A DNA stretch of 64,000 bases. Source: CAG-791 sp045546175. GTDB lineage: Bacteria > Bacillota > Clostridia > Lachnospirales > Lachnospiraceae. The stretch is taken from positions 1 through 64,000 of the forward strand of contig JAZQCI010000029.1 of assembly GCA_045546175.1 (NCBI GenBank), written 5' to 3'. A program made the translations under genes and the position numbers. Under the pieces are notes generated by a model. The model saw only the letters and a list, made by a program, of their open reading frames with translations, was not told the DNA's origin and made no database searches. Below are positions 26,756-34,959 of this stretch, one piece after another (position 1 is the first letter of the stretch; every line of letters starts with the position of its first letter).

Positions 26756-27970
26756 ATGAAAACAAAAGAGCTTGGACTTACCAAACAGGATATCAAGGAA
26801 AAGGTAGACAAATACATGATCGAGACCTATGAGAGGTTCGATGTGCTGGCGGAGACCGCGAAGGGAATGTACATCTATGACGAAGAAGGAACGCCGTATC
26901 TCGACTTCTATGCCGGCATCGCGGTAAACTCGGTCGGCAACTGCAACGAGAAAGTAGTAAAGGCCGTGCAGGAACAGGCTGCCCAGATAATGCAGACCTT
27001 CAACTATCCCTATACGGTACCGCAGGCTCTTCTGGCCGAAAAGATATGCACATCCATCGGAATGGACAAGATATTTTTCCAGAACTCCGGCGCGGAGGCA
27101 AACGAAGCGATGATCAAGATGGCAAGGAAATACGGCGTGGAAAAGTACGGTCCGAAGAAATACCACATCGTGACTGCAAAGTCGAGCTTTCACGGCAGGA
27201 CTTTCGGAGCAATGTCCGCAACCGGACAGCCCGACAATGCCTGTCAGATCGGCTTTGGCCCGATGACAGACGGCTTCTCATATGCCGAATACAATGACCT
27301 CGAAGCATTCAAGTCAGCCTGCACTGAAGATACCATTGCGATCATGGTCGAGCCCGTCCAGGGCGAGGGCGGAGTGCATCCGGCGACAAAGGAATTTCTG
27401 CAGGGCTTAAGGGAATTCTGCGACGAGAAAAATATTCTCCTGCTGCTTGATGAAGTGCAGTCCGGCTGGGGAAGGACGGGCGCGCTGATGACCTATATGA
27501 ATTACGACATCAAGCCCGATATCGTATCGATGGCAAAGGCCATGGGCGGCGGAATGCCGATCGGCGCCATCTGCGCGACGCAGGAGATCTCAAAGGCATT
27601 CTCGGCGGGTTCCCACGGTTCTACCTTCGGCGGACATCCGGTGTGTTGCGCGGCGTCGCTTGCGGCTGTCACGGAGATCATTGACAGGGATCTGCCCGGC
27701 AACGCAAAGGAAGTCGGAGCGTATTTTATCGATAAACTCGGCACTCTTCCCCATGTGAAAGAAGCAAGGGGACAGGGACTTTTTGTCGGTGTCGAATTTG
27801 ACGGCACTGTAAACGCGGTTGAGCTCAAACATAAATGCGTTGATAAGCATCTCCTGCTCACTGCGATAGGAAACGACATACTCCGCATGGTTCCGCCTCT
27901 TATCGCGACAAAGGAAGACTGCGACAAGGCTTACGCGATCATAGAAGAAGCCGTAAAAGAATTGGGTTGA
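26756..27970 (+). CDS. Class III aminotransferase (acetylornithine/GABA type), second copy
   Basis: 404 residues. FFQNSGAEANEAMIKMARKYG, SSFHGRTFGAMSATGQ, IMVEPVQGEGGVHP, LLLLDEVQSGWGRTG and the lysine in SMAKAMGGGMPIGA near residue 260 are all present. The shorter length and GWGRTG place it nearer to the acetylornithine/diaminopimelate/GABA branch than the first copy, so the two probably act on different substrates or in succession. AAAGGAG precedes the ATG. Confidence 0.87.
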   Translation: MKTKELGLTKQDIKEKVDKYMIETYERFDVLAETAKGMYIYDEEGTPYLDFYAGIAVNSVGNCNEKVVKAVQEQAAQIMQTFNYPYTVPQALLAEKICTSIGMDKIFFQNSGAEANEAMIKMARKYGVEKYGPKKYHIVTAKSSFHGRTFGAMSATGQPDNACQIGFGPMTDGFSYAEYNDLEAFKSACTEDTIAIMVEPVQGEGGVHPATKEFLQGLREFCDEKNILLLLDEVQSGWGRTGALMTYMNYDIKPDIVSMAKAMGGGMPIGAICATQEISKAFSAGSHGSTFGGHPVCCAASLAAVTEIIDRDLPGNAKEVGAYFIDKLGTLPHVKEARGQGLFVGVEFDGTVNAVELKHKCVDKHLLLTAIGNDILRMVPPLIATKEDCDKAYAIIEEAVKELG

Positions 27971-27985
27971 CAAGGAGGTCGTAAA

Positions 27986-28615
27986 ATGTGTGAGAGCAAG
28001 CATATAGTCATATCCGTCGGATGCGAGTACGCCAGCGGCGGAACACAGGTCGGCAAGCTCCTTTCTGAAAAGCTCGGGATCGAATATTTCGACCGCGAAT
28101 TTATAGACCAGATCATAGAAAGGGTCGGCGTTTCCCAACATGTACTCAATCTGGCGGATGCCGGTGAGGCTGTAAAGGGCTTAAGTTCCACCAACCCCGG
28201 AGGCTGGTCGCTCAAATACGCGGACCTTACGGACAGGCTGGTCTATATCCAGAAGGAGGTCGTAAAGAAGCTGGCGGCGCGAACTTCCTGCGTCATCATA
28301 GGACGCTGCGCCGACTATATCCTAAAGGACAGGAGCGACGTTCTCAACGTTTTCATATATGCGCCGATGGAAGCAAGGATCAGAAATGTGCGGCAGGCGG
28401 TCGGATGCACCAGAGAGGAGGCAGAGAAGCTGATAGAAGAAAACGACCGTATGTATCACGCCAGATACAAGCAGATCACCGGGACCTACAGAGGAGACCG
28501 ACACAACAGGGATATCCTGATCGACGCGGAACTGCTGGGTGTTGAAAGGACGGCGGATTATCTGGAGTCGCTGGTAAAAACTCTGGAAAGCGAGGGAAAA
28601 TTCGATGGAGAATAA
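27986..28615 (+). CDS. Cytidylate-kinase-like P-loop protein
   Basis: 209 residues. GCEYASGGTQVGKLLSEKLGI is a variant of the GREYGSGGxxIGK loop of the cytidylate-kinase-like family. EYFDREFI, CVIIGRCADYIL, VFIYAPMEARIRNV and HARYKQITG (LID region) follow. These proteins are common in Clostridia operons for transport and metabolism and seldom act as true CMP kinases; a nucleotide-dependent regulatory role is possible. It overlaps the permease gene by 11 bases, so it is made together with it. AAGGAGG precedes the start. Confidence 0.82.
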   Translation: MCESKHIVISVGCEYASGGTQVGKLLSEKLGIEYFDREFIDQIIERVGVSQHVLNLADAGEAVKGLSSTNPGGWSLKYADLTDRLVYIQKEVVKKLAARTSCVIIGRCADYILKDRSDVLNVFIYAPMEARIRNVRQAVGCTREEAEKLIEENDRMYHARYKQITGTYRGDRHNRDILIDAELLGVERTADYLESLVKTLESEGKFDGE

Positions 28616-30137
28616 AAAAAAATCTGAATTCAATAAAGTCCTTGGAGCATGGGATATACTTGTGATAGCCTTCGGCGCGATGATTGGCTGGGGCTGGGTC
28701 GTATCCTCGGGAAGCTGGATCCAGACAGGCGGCGTGATCGGAGCTGCGTTGGGATTTGTGGTCGGCGGCATAATGGTGTTTTTCGTAGGACTTACCTACG
28801 CGGAGCTTACCGCGGCAATGCCGCAGTGCGGAGGCGAGCATGTATTCAGCCACCGCGCGATGGGGCCGATAGGCTCATTTATCTGTACCTGGGCGATCAT
28901 CCTGGGCTACGTCAGCGTCGCTTGCTTTGAGGCCTGCGCGCTTCCTACCATCATCACCTATATCTATCCCGATTTCCTTAAGGGATACCTCTATACGGTC
29001 GCGGGCTTTGACATCTATGCCTCCTGGCTTGCGGTTGCGGTGATCATGGCGGTATTTATCACCTGGATTAACATTCTCGGCGTCAAGACTGCCGCCATAT
29101 TGCAGACCATACTTACCGTCGTGATAGCGGCTGTCGGCATCCTTCTGATAGCGGCGTCGGCAATCAACGGCTCTTCCGCAAACCTTTCGGGACAGATGTT
29201 CAATGACGCGAACGGTATCTTCGGCTCTATTATCAAGGTCGCACTCATAACGCCGTTCTTCTTTATCGGTTTTGACGTGATCCCGCAGGCTGCGGAAGAG
29301 ATCAACGTAGATCTTAAGAAGATCGGAAAGATACTGATACTTTCAATCGTAATGGCGGTTCTGTTTTATTCCCTCGTCGTGCTAGCGGTCGGATATATGA
29401 TGAGTCCTGCGGATATCATCGCTTCGGAAGAAGGCAGCGGACTTGTCACGGCCGATGCGATGGCAAAAGCGTTCAACAGTTCAATAATGGCAAAAGTCCT
29501 GATCGTAGGCGGAATGTGCGGTATCGTGACAAGTTGGAACTCATTTCTTATGGGCGGAAGCCGTGCTATGTATTCAATGGCTGAATCTTACATGATACCC
29601 AAGATGTTCGGCAAACTTCATCCGAAATACAAGACCCCTGTAAATGCTCTCTATCTCGTGGGTGCGCTTACGGTGCTGGCGCCTTTTGCGGGGAGAAAGA
29701 TGCTTGTCTGGATCGTCGATGCCGGCAACTTTGGCTGCTGTCTGGCCTACTGCCTTGTGTCGGTATCCTTCCTGATCCTCAGGAAAAAGGAGCCGGATAT
29801 GGAAAGGCCTTATAAGGTGAAACACTATTTATTCGTTGGCGTGATGGCAGTGCTGATGTCCGGCTTTATGGTAGTCTGCTATATGGTTCCGGCATCCGGC
29901 TCCGCGCTCGTATGGCAGGAGTGGCTGATGGCAGGCGGCTGGTGCGTCCTGGGCGTCATCTTCTTTGCGATCAGCAAATGGAAATATAAGGAGAAATTTG
30001 GCATCCTTATCAATATCATTTCGGACGAGGATGCGCTGGCACTCCAGGCAAGTGACAGTGCTATCGGGGAGGCGCTTGATAAGGCTATCGACGAGGCCAT
30101 CGCTCTCGCGCTCAAAAACAGAGGGGTGGCATTATGA
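28605..30137 (+). CDS. APC-superfamily amino acid/polyamine permease
   Basis: 510 residues with about 12 membrane spans. AFGAMIGWGWVVSSGSWI is the TM1 substrate-binding break (family GxxIGxG), followed by GGIMVFFVGLTYAELTAAMPQCGGEHVFSHR. A conserved FFFIGFDVIPQAAEEI lies in the middle. It should import the amine or amino acid that the operon degrades. The C-terminal cytoplasmic tail of about 45 residues (SDEDALALQASDSAIGEALD) is unusual and may contact the kinase-like partner. Confidence 0.88.
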   Translation: MENKKKSEFNKVLGAWDILVIAFGAMIGWGWVVSSGSWIQTGGVIGAALGFVVGGIMVFFVGLTYAELTAAMPQCGGEHVFSHRAMGPIGSFICTWAIILGYVSVACFEACALPTIITYIYPDFLKGYLYTVAGFDIYASWLAVAVIMAVFITWINILGVKTAAILQTILTVVIAAVGILLIAASAINGSSANLSGQMFNDANGIFGSIIKVALITPFFFIGFDVIPQAAEEINVDLKKIGKILILSIVMAVLFYSLVVLAVGYMMSPADIIASEEGSGLVTADAMAKAFNSSIMAKVLIVGGMCGIVTSWNSFLMGGSRAMYSMAESYMIPKMFGKLHPKYKTPVNALYLVGALTVLAPFAGRKMLVWIVDAGNFGCCLAYCLVSVSFLILRKKEPDMERPYKVKHYLFVGVMAVLMSGFMVVCYMVPASGSALVWQEWLMAGGWCVLGVIFFAISKWKYKEKFGILINIISDEDALALQASDSAIGEALDKAIDEAIALALKNRGVAL

Positions 30138-31276
30138 GTATGAATTTTCAGTATTATCTTCCCGTAAACGTCGTTTTCGGCTGCGGAAAAGTCGATGAGG
30201 CTGGTGAACTTGCCAAACAATACGGGTCAAAGGCGATGATCGTGACCGGCGGGAGCAGCGCCAAAAAGTCAGGGCTCTATGACCGGGTAAAGGAAAGCCT
30301 TAAAAAGAGTGGAATAGAGAGCATTCTCTTTGACGAGGTCACCCCCAATCCGCTTACGACCACAGCCGAAAAGGGCGCAAAGATTGCGAAGGAAAACGGC
30401 TGCGCTATCATAGTCGGAATAGGCGGAGGCTCGATCATGGACTGCGCAAAGGGCATTGCCTTCCTTGCGGTAAACGACGGTGATATCAACGATTATATCT
30501 TCGCCAGAGCAGCAAGCGACGAGGCTCTTCCGCTCATACTGATCCCGACCACCTGCGGCACGGGATCTGAGGGTAACGGGTTTGCGGTACTTACCAATCC
30601 CGAAAACGGAGACAAGAAGAGCCTGCGCTGTCCTGCGATCATCCCGAAGGTCTCGATCGTCGATCCCGAATGCATGAAGACCATGCCGAAAAAGGTGCTT
30701 TCCTCGGTTGGCTTCGACGCCCTCTGCCACTGCATGGAGGCATATACCGCAAACAACGCCGAGCCATTCACTGACGCGCTCGCGAGCTATGGCATGTCCC
30801 AGCTTGCCGTGCATCTTCCGATACTGGTGAATGAGGATAATGCGGATATTTCATTCTGGGAGGCGGTTACCGCCGCCAGCACGATAGGCGGCATGGTGAT
30901 CGGCGTCGCGGGTGTGACACTTGCTCACGGCATGGAGCATCCCGCGAGCGGGCTCAAAAATATAGTGCACGGGCAGGGGCTTGCAGCGCTTACCCCGTTC
31001 GTTACGGAGCATATCTGCATGGGAAAAGCCAAGAGCAAGTTCGACTCGATCTCAAGGATCCTCGGCGGAGAAAGTGCAAAAGACTGCGCTGATATGATTA
31101 GAAAGTTCCTTGCGGATATCGACCTTACCGTGACGCTTTCGGATCTGGGCATCACAGCGGAAGATATAGACTGGATGACCGAAAACTGCCTGAAGGTATC
31201 TGCGGGCAATCTGTTGAATACACCGGTGAAAGTGGAAGAGGCGGATATCCACGATCTTTACAGGAGGGCTTTATAG
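30134..31276 (+). CDS. Iron-containing alcohol dehydrogenase
   Basis: 380 residues of the group III family. GIGGGSIMDCAKGIAF binds NAD(P), IPTTCGTGSEGNGFAV is the family signature, and metal ligands lie in GFDALCHCMEAY and LAHGMEHPASG...NIVHGQG. It should interconvert an aldehyde and an alcohol, for instance succinate semialdehyde and 4-hydroxybutyrate or a C5 homologue, taking up the aldehyde made by the aminotransferases. Start overlaps the permease stop (ATGA). Confidence 0.9.
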   Translation: MSMNFQYYLPVNVVFGCGKVDEAGELAKQYGSKAMIVTGGSSAKKSGLYDRVKESLKKSGIESILFDEVTPNPLTTTAEKGAKIAKENGCAIIVGIGGGSIMDCAKGIAFLAVNDGDINDYIFARAASDEALPLILIPTTCGTGSEGNGFAVLTNPENGDKKSLRCPAIIPKVSIVDPECMKTMPKKVLSSVGFDALCHCMEAYTANNAEPFTDALASYGMSQLAVHLPILVNEDNADISFWEAVTAASTIGGMVIGVAGVTLAHGMEHPASGLKNIVHGQGLAALTPFVTEHICMGKAKSKFDSISRILGGESAKDCADMIRKFLADIDLTVTLSDLGITAEDIDWMTENCLKVSAGNLLNTPVKVEEADIHDLYRRAL

Positions 31277-31278
31277 CA

Positions 31279-31707
31279 ATGGAAATCGTTGCGGCAAGGA
31301 AAGAGGATTTCGACGAGGTCTTCCCGCTGATACAAAAGCTCTGGAGCTACAACAAATACGAAGAGGATGCGACGAGGCAGGTCTATGACAGGATCGTTGC
31401 CTCGCCGGATTCCTTTGCGTTTGTCTTAAAGGACGGGGATCGCGTCATAGGGTTCTGCCACGGGGATTTCTTTCCGACACTGTGGATGTGCGGATTGACA
31501 TGTTACATTTCCGGGATAATTACCGAAGAGAACCGGCGCAGACAGGGCTGCGGCACCCTTATGCTGAATCACGCCAAAACATTGGCCCAGGAGCGCGGCT
31601 GCAAAGCGATGATCTTAGATTCCGGACTCCCCCGCCTTGAAGCCCACCGCTTCTACGAAACCTACGGCTTTGAAAAGAGCTGCTATGGATTTGAAATGAA
31701 AATATAG
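31279..31707 (+). CDS. GNAT acetyltransferase
   Basis: 142 residues. ISGIITEENRRRQGCGTLMLNHAKTLAQERGCKAMIL is the acetyl-CoA-binding core (RRxGxG/A), and HRFYETYGFEKSCYGFEM ends the fold. It closes the aminotransferase operon, two bases after the dehydrogenase stop, with AGGAGG inside that gene. In this setting it may acetylate an amine intermediate. Substrate unknown. Confidence 0.85.
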   Translation: MEIVAARKEDFDEVFPLIQKLWSYNKYEEDATRQVYDRIVASPDSFAFVLKDGDRVIGFCHGDFFPTLWMCGLTCYISGIITEENRRRQGCGTLMLNHAKTLAQERGCKAMILDSGLPRLEAHRFYETYGFEKSCYGFEMKI

Positions 31708-31730
31708 CGAAAGATTTAACCTAATGGTTA

Positions 31731-31754
31731 GGCCCGCGGATTTCTCCGCGGGCC
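31731..31754 (+). terminator. Terminator of the aminotransferase operon
   Basis: A perfect 10-bp stem GGCCCGCGGA/TCCGCGGGCC with loop TTTC, followed by ATCAATTTA. The T-run is weak but the stem is very stable. Confidence 0.65.
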
Positions 31755-32216
31755 ATCAATTTAGCTATTTAGTTGTAACATTTTTTTCGCGCTCCATGCC
31801 AAATAATACTTCTTACCACTTCCTGTCCGGTGCGCCGACATTTTATTGATTGATCAGTTTCTGATAAAGCTGCTGTCATGCGCTGAAAACCGGAACATCG
31901 TTTCATCTCCATTACCAAATTCTCATTCAATTTATCATCCGCATTATCATTGTTTTTTGTAATTCGGCATTATCATTATAGCCCCAAATAATGGCATATT
32001 CCACGACAACCTTTCCGCTTCAGCGTAGCTGTCCATTTTTATAACCACCAAATACTCTTTGAAAAACATGTCAAGAGATAACTCATTCTGCGTCCTGCCT
32101 TCTGCCTCAAACGTCCTGCCTCAAAAAACTCCGTATCGCCCGTATCATTTATATCCCTGAAATCTCCTCAATTGATATCCCAGTAATTATCTTCTTTTGT
32201 AATTGAGGTTAAAAAG
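31755..32216. other. AT-rich stretch without a recognisable gene
   Basis: About 460 bases with short broken frames on both strands and repeats such as ACGTCCTGCCT (32087-32120 region, two or three near copies). Nothing is supported as coding. It separates the GC-rich aminotransferase operon from AT-rich mobile remnants. Confidence 0.6.
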
Positions 32217-32252
32217 AAGCCGCCAGAATGCGATATAAGCATCCGGCGGCTT
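32217..32252 (-). terminator. Terminator of the 98-residue unknown gene
   Basis: Minus strand AAGCCGCCGGATGC and GCATTCTGGCGGCTT arms, followed by CTTTTTAA. Confidence 0.75.
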
Positions 32253-32280
32253 TCTATGTCTTCATTATTCTTCTAACTGC

Positions 32281-32577
32281 TTAACTCTCGATCTCTTTTC
32301 TCAACTCTTTCAGCGTCTCCATCAAATCCGTTATATCAGTCAGCGATTTGATAAGATCGTCAACATCCTCGATCCCGTATCCGTTAATCGGAAAATCGAT
32401 AAAAGCGTTGTCCTTGTTCACCTTTAGAGACGGCATCATCACGTTCTTGGGTTGCACTGTTGCAGATGTATCGACCCCGTCGTTATACATCCTGACGAGG
32501 TATTTGTCAGAGTCATATGCCCTGATCTTAAACGAGCCATCTTTCTTATGGATCAGTTTTAAGCCAGTGATTTTCAA
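32281..32577 (-). CDS. Unknown small protein
   Basis: 98 residues beginning MKITGLKLIHKKDGSFKIRAYDSDKYLVRMY; a beta-type first half and a C-terminal amphipathic helix (LIKSLTDITDLMETLKELRKEIE). An AGGAG site (GAGGAGAAAAG) lies about ten bases before the ATG and a strong terminator follows, so it is probably a real, monocistronic gene. No family is recognised. It lies among mobile remnants. Confidence 0.6.
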   Translation of the reverse strand: MKITGLKLIHKKDGSFKIRAYDSDKYLVRMYNDGVDTSATVQPKNVMMPSLKVNKDNAFIDFPINGYGIEDVDDLIKSLTDITDLMETLKELRKEIES

Positions 32578-32800
32578 GTCTTTTCTCCTCGTATGATTTC
32601 CCTGTCCGCATGCATTATCGTCCAGCCACTCCTAACATAATACTTCTATCATACCCCATTTTATACCACTACTAACATGGGTTGTTTCGAAATTCTACTT
32701 TGATACCGCCATTATAAGACTTCCGTGAGAAATCCAGGCTTGGGTAAATGAACTGCAATTTCAATGCTGTGATGAGCTTTCTGCATATACTGATGAGAAC

Positions 32801-33385
32801 ATGACTACATTTAACTCTATAGATGAACTTCCCATCGCATGCCGTGGAAATAATTATACTATTCCCTGCAGTGCCTCAGATTTAACACGTGCAGGAAGAG
32901 CTTTCCTGCGATACAAATTAAAGATGAGAGAACAGCAAATATCAGGAATATCTTATATAGTTCAGAATTCTGAATATGACGCTTCCGAAAAGGATCCAAC
33001 AACATATCTTCTTCGCAGAAATTTTGCTACTCACTTATACACTCTCGGTTTCCCAACTGAATGGTGTCAATACTATATGGGGCATTTGATAGAAAATGAC
33101 ATTTTAAAAAGATCTGATTTCAATGATGAGGGTTTCTTATACCAAATGGCATTATTACTTGAAAAGCACCCATTAAATCAAACACTAAATTCAGATGATG
33201 AAATCAATATAGATGTCACTGGACCGTCGCAATATTATATATCTGTCGAAAACAAAGAGCTTGATGATCCCATCTCAGTTTTGATCAAATGTCCTCATGC
33301 TTCAGCTGAAGTTATGATTGGAAAATCCAACCGAGAACTACCTATGGAGATAGATATTACGAGTTTACATAAATACAACAAATAG
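32801..33385 (+). pseudogene. Tyrosine recombinase C-terminal remnant
   Basis: Inside 194 codons, TYLLRRNFATHLYTLGFPTEWCQYYMGHLIEN matches the part of the integrase catalytic domain that holds the HxxR and GH motifs, with the first histidine changed to Tyr. The N-terminal DNA-binding part and first catalytic arginine are missing, and what follows is not integrase-like. There is no good ribosome site at the first ATG. The low GC content sets it apart from guaA next to it. It is a relic of an integrated element. The 32578-32800 stretch upstream shows nothing more. Confidence 0.6.
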
Positions 33386-33510
33386 TTAATTTGACACTAG
33401 CACAAGTTACATTGCTCCCATTTTTTTGTAATTTAGTTGTCAAGCTAGTCACGTATTTAAAAAGAATTTGGGATGGTTTTGGTTCAGTGTTGGGTCAAAA
33501 AGGCATAAAA

Positions 33511-33548
33511 AAACCCGGAAAGCCTATAAATAAAGGCTTTCCGGGTTT
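33511..33548. terminator. Bidirectional terminator between integrase remnant and guaA
   Basis: AAACCCGGAAAGCC and GGCTTTCCGGGTTT form a 14-bp perfect stem, preceded by AAAAA. On the minus strand it lies directly behind the guaA stop codon. Confidence 0.8.
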
Positions 33549-33554
33549 CTGCAA

Positions 33555-34541
33555 TTATTCGTACTCAACCATTGCCGGGGGCTTGGGAGTAAAGTCATAG
33601 AGGACGCGATTAATACCGGGAACCTCCGTAATGATGCGCTGTACAAGGTGGTCAATCAGCTCATCGGGCAGGTGCTCGACAGTGACTTCCATGACATCCG
33701 TCGTGTTGATGGCACGGATGATGCAAGGCCAGTCGAAGGTGCGCTTGCCGTTCTTGACGCCGGTGGACTTGAAGTCCGGAACTACCGTGAAGTACTGCCA
33801 TACTTTACCCTCAAGGCCGTTCTTGGCAAACTCTTCGCGCAGGATCGCGTCGGACTCACGGACTGCTTCCAGTCTGTCTCTTGTGATCGCGCCGGGGCAG
33901 CGTACGCCGAGTCCGGGACCCGGGAAGGGCTGGCGATCGACCATGTTCGCGGGAAGGCCGAGTTCTCTGCCGACCATGCGGACCTCGTCCTTGAAGAGGA
34001 TCTTGACGGGCTCTACGAGCTCGAAGCGGGAAGCGATATCTTCCGGCAGACCGCCTGCGTTGTGGTGCGCCTTGATGCCGGCTTCACTCTCGAGAATGTC
34101 CGGCCAGATGGTTCCCTGCGCAAGGAACTTCACGCCGTCAAGCTTTCTTGCTTCGTCTGCGAATACGTCGATGAACTCTTCGCCGATGATGTGTCTCTTC
34201 TGCTCGGGGTCAGAAACGCCTGCCAGCTTATCCAGGAAACGGTCTACTGCATCGACGTAGATGAGATTTGCGTTCATCTCATCGCGGAATACCTTGATGA
34301 CCTGTTCCGGCTCGCCCTTGCGAAGAAGGCCGTGGTTTACGTGAACGGAAATCAGCTGCTTGCCGACTGCCTTGATCAGAAGCGCGGCTACTACAGAGGA
34401 ATCAACACCTCCGGACAGTGCCAGCAGCACCTTGTTGTCACCGATCTGCGCGCGGAGCTCCTTAACCTGCTCCTCAATGAATGCCTGCGCAAGAGCGGGA
34501 GTCGTAATTCTTTCCATATTATCGGGTCTTCTCTCTGTCAT
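33555..34541 (-). CDS. guaA: GMP synthase, ATP pyrophosphatase subunit only
   Basis: 328 residues. The PP-loop LLALSGGVDSSVVAAL near residue 42, VNHGLLRKGEPEQV, QGTIWPDILES, and the C-terminal dimerisation domain (RQPFPGPGLGVRCPGAITRDRLE, IRAINTTDVMEV, PGINRVLYDFTPKPPAMVEYE) are all intact. The N-terminal glutamine amidotransferase domain of about 190 residues found in ordinary bacterial GuaA is absent. Upstream DNA on the minus strand has no such gene, and AGGAGG precedes the ATG, so this is not a truncation. It aminates XMP to GMP and needs ammonia or a separate amidotransferase subunit. Confidence 0.92.
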   Translation of the reverse strand: MTERRPDNMERITTPALAQAFIEEQVKELRAQIGDNKVLLALSGGVDSSVVAALLIKAVGKQLISVHVNHGLLRKGEPEQVIKVFRDEMNANLIYVDAVDRFLDKLAGVSDPEQKRHIIGEEFIDVFADEARKLDGVKFLAQGTIWPDILESEAGIKAHHNAGGLPEDIASRFELVEPVKILFKDEVRMVGRELGLPANMVDRQPFPGPGLGVRCPGAITRDRLEAVRESDAILREEFAKNGLEGKVWQYFTVVPDFKSTGVKNGKRTFDWPCIIRAINTTDVMEVTVEHLPDELIDHLVQRIITEVPGINRVLYDFTPKPPAMVEYE

Positions 34542-34701
34542 TGATTCCTCCTGCTATGAAATGGTTATTAATGAACTGCCACTAACTTTACGGAAACATT
34601 TTAACTGCTCTGTTTTATTCGCACAACTAATAAATTCCACAATTAAATGAATAAACGCGACCCTTTGTCCGACAAATTATGCAGAAATTGCGAAATCCCT
34701 C

Positions 34702-34950
34702 TCACAGCTCCTTGATCACCAGCACTGTGATCCCCGGATTGTCCCCGGGCATGATGCGTTTGATGCGGCGGTCATATCGGTATTCATCCTGAATCATGTG
34801 CATCAGGGATTTGCCCCGGTTATAGCCGTGGATCAGCCTGACATGATAAGTCCCGGCATCGACCTGCTTCAGTGCCGCCTCTATTTTCTTAATCGCTTCG
34901 TCCTGCCTGCAGCCGTGCAGGTCCACATCGATGAAGGGTCTGCTGATCAT
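34702..34950 (-). CDS. Smr-domain protein
   Basis: 82 residues, one Smr (small MutS-related) domain: FIDVDLHGCRQDEAIKKIEAAL and VRLIHGYNRGKSL. The HGxGxG loop reads HGYNRG, keeping His and the last Gly. Smr domains nick or cut nucleic acid. It lies nine bases behind the carboxypeptidase gene and is probably co-transcribed. Confidence 0.85.
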   Translation of the reverse strand: MISRPFIDVDLHGCRQDEAIKKIEAALKQVDAGTYHVRLIHGYNRGKSLMHMIQDEYRYDRRIKRIMPGDNPGITVLVIKEL

Positions 34951-34959
34951 AAATCTTCC

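Noticed and set aside
34542..34701. Purine riboswitch ahead of guaA
   Set aside because: None of the conserved loop or junction bases are present in the 160-base region.
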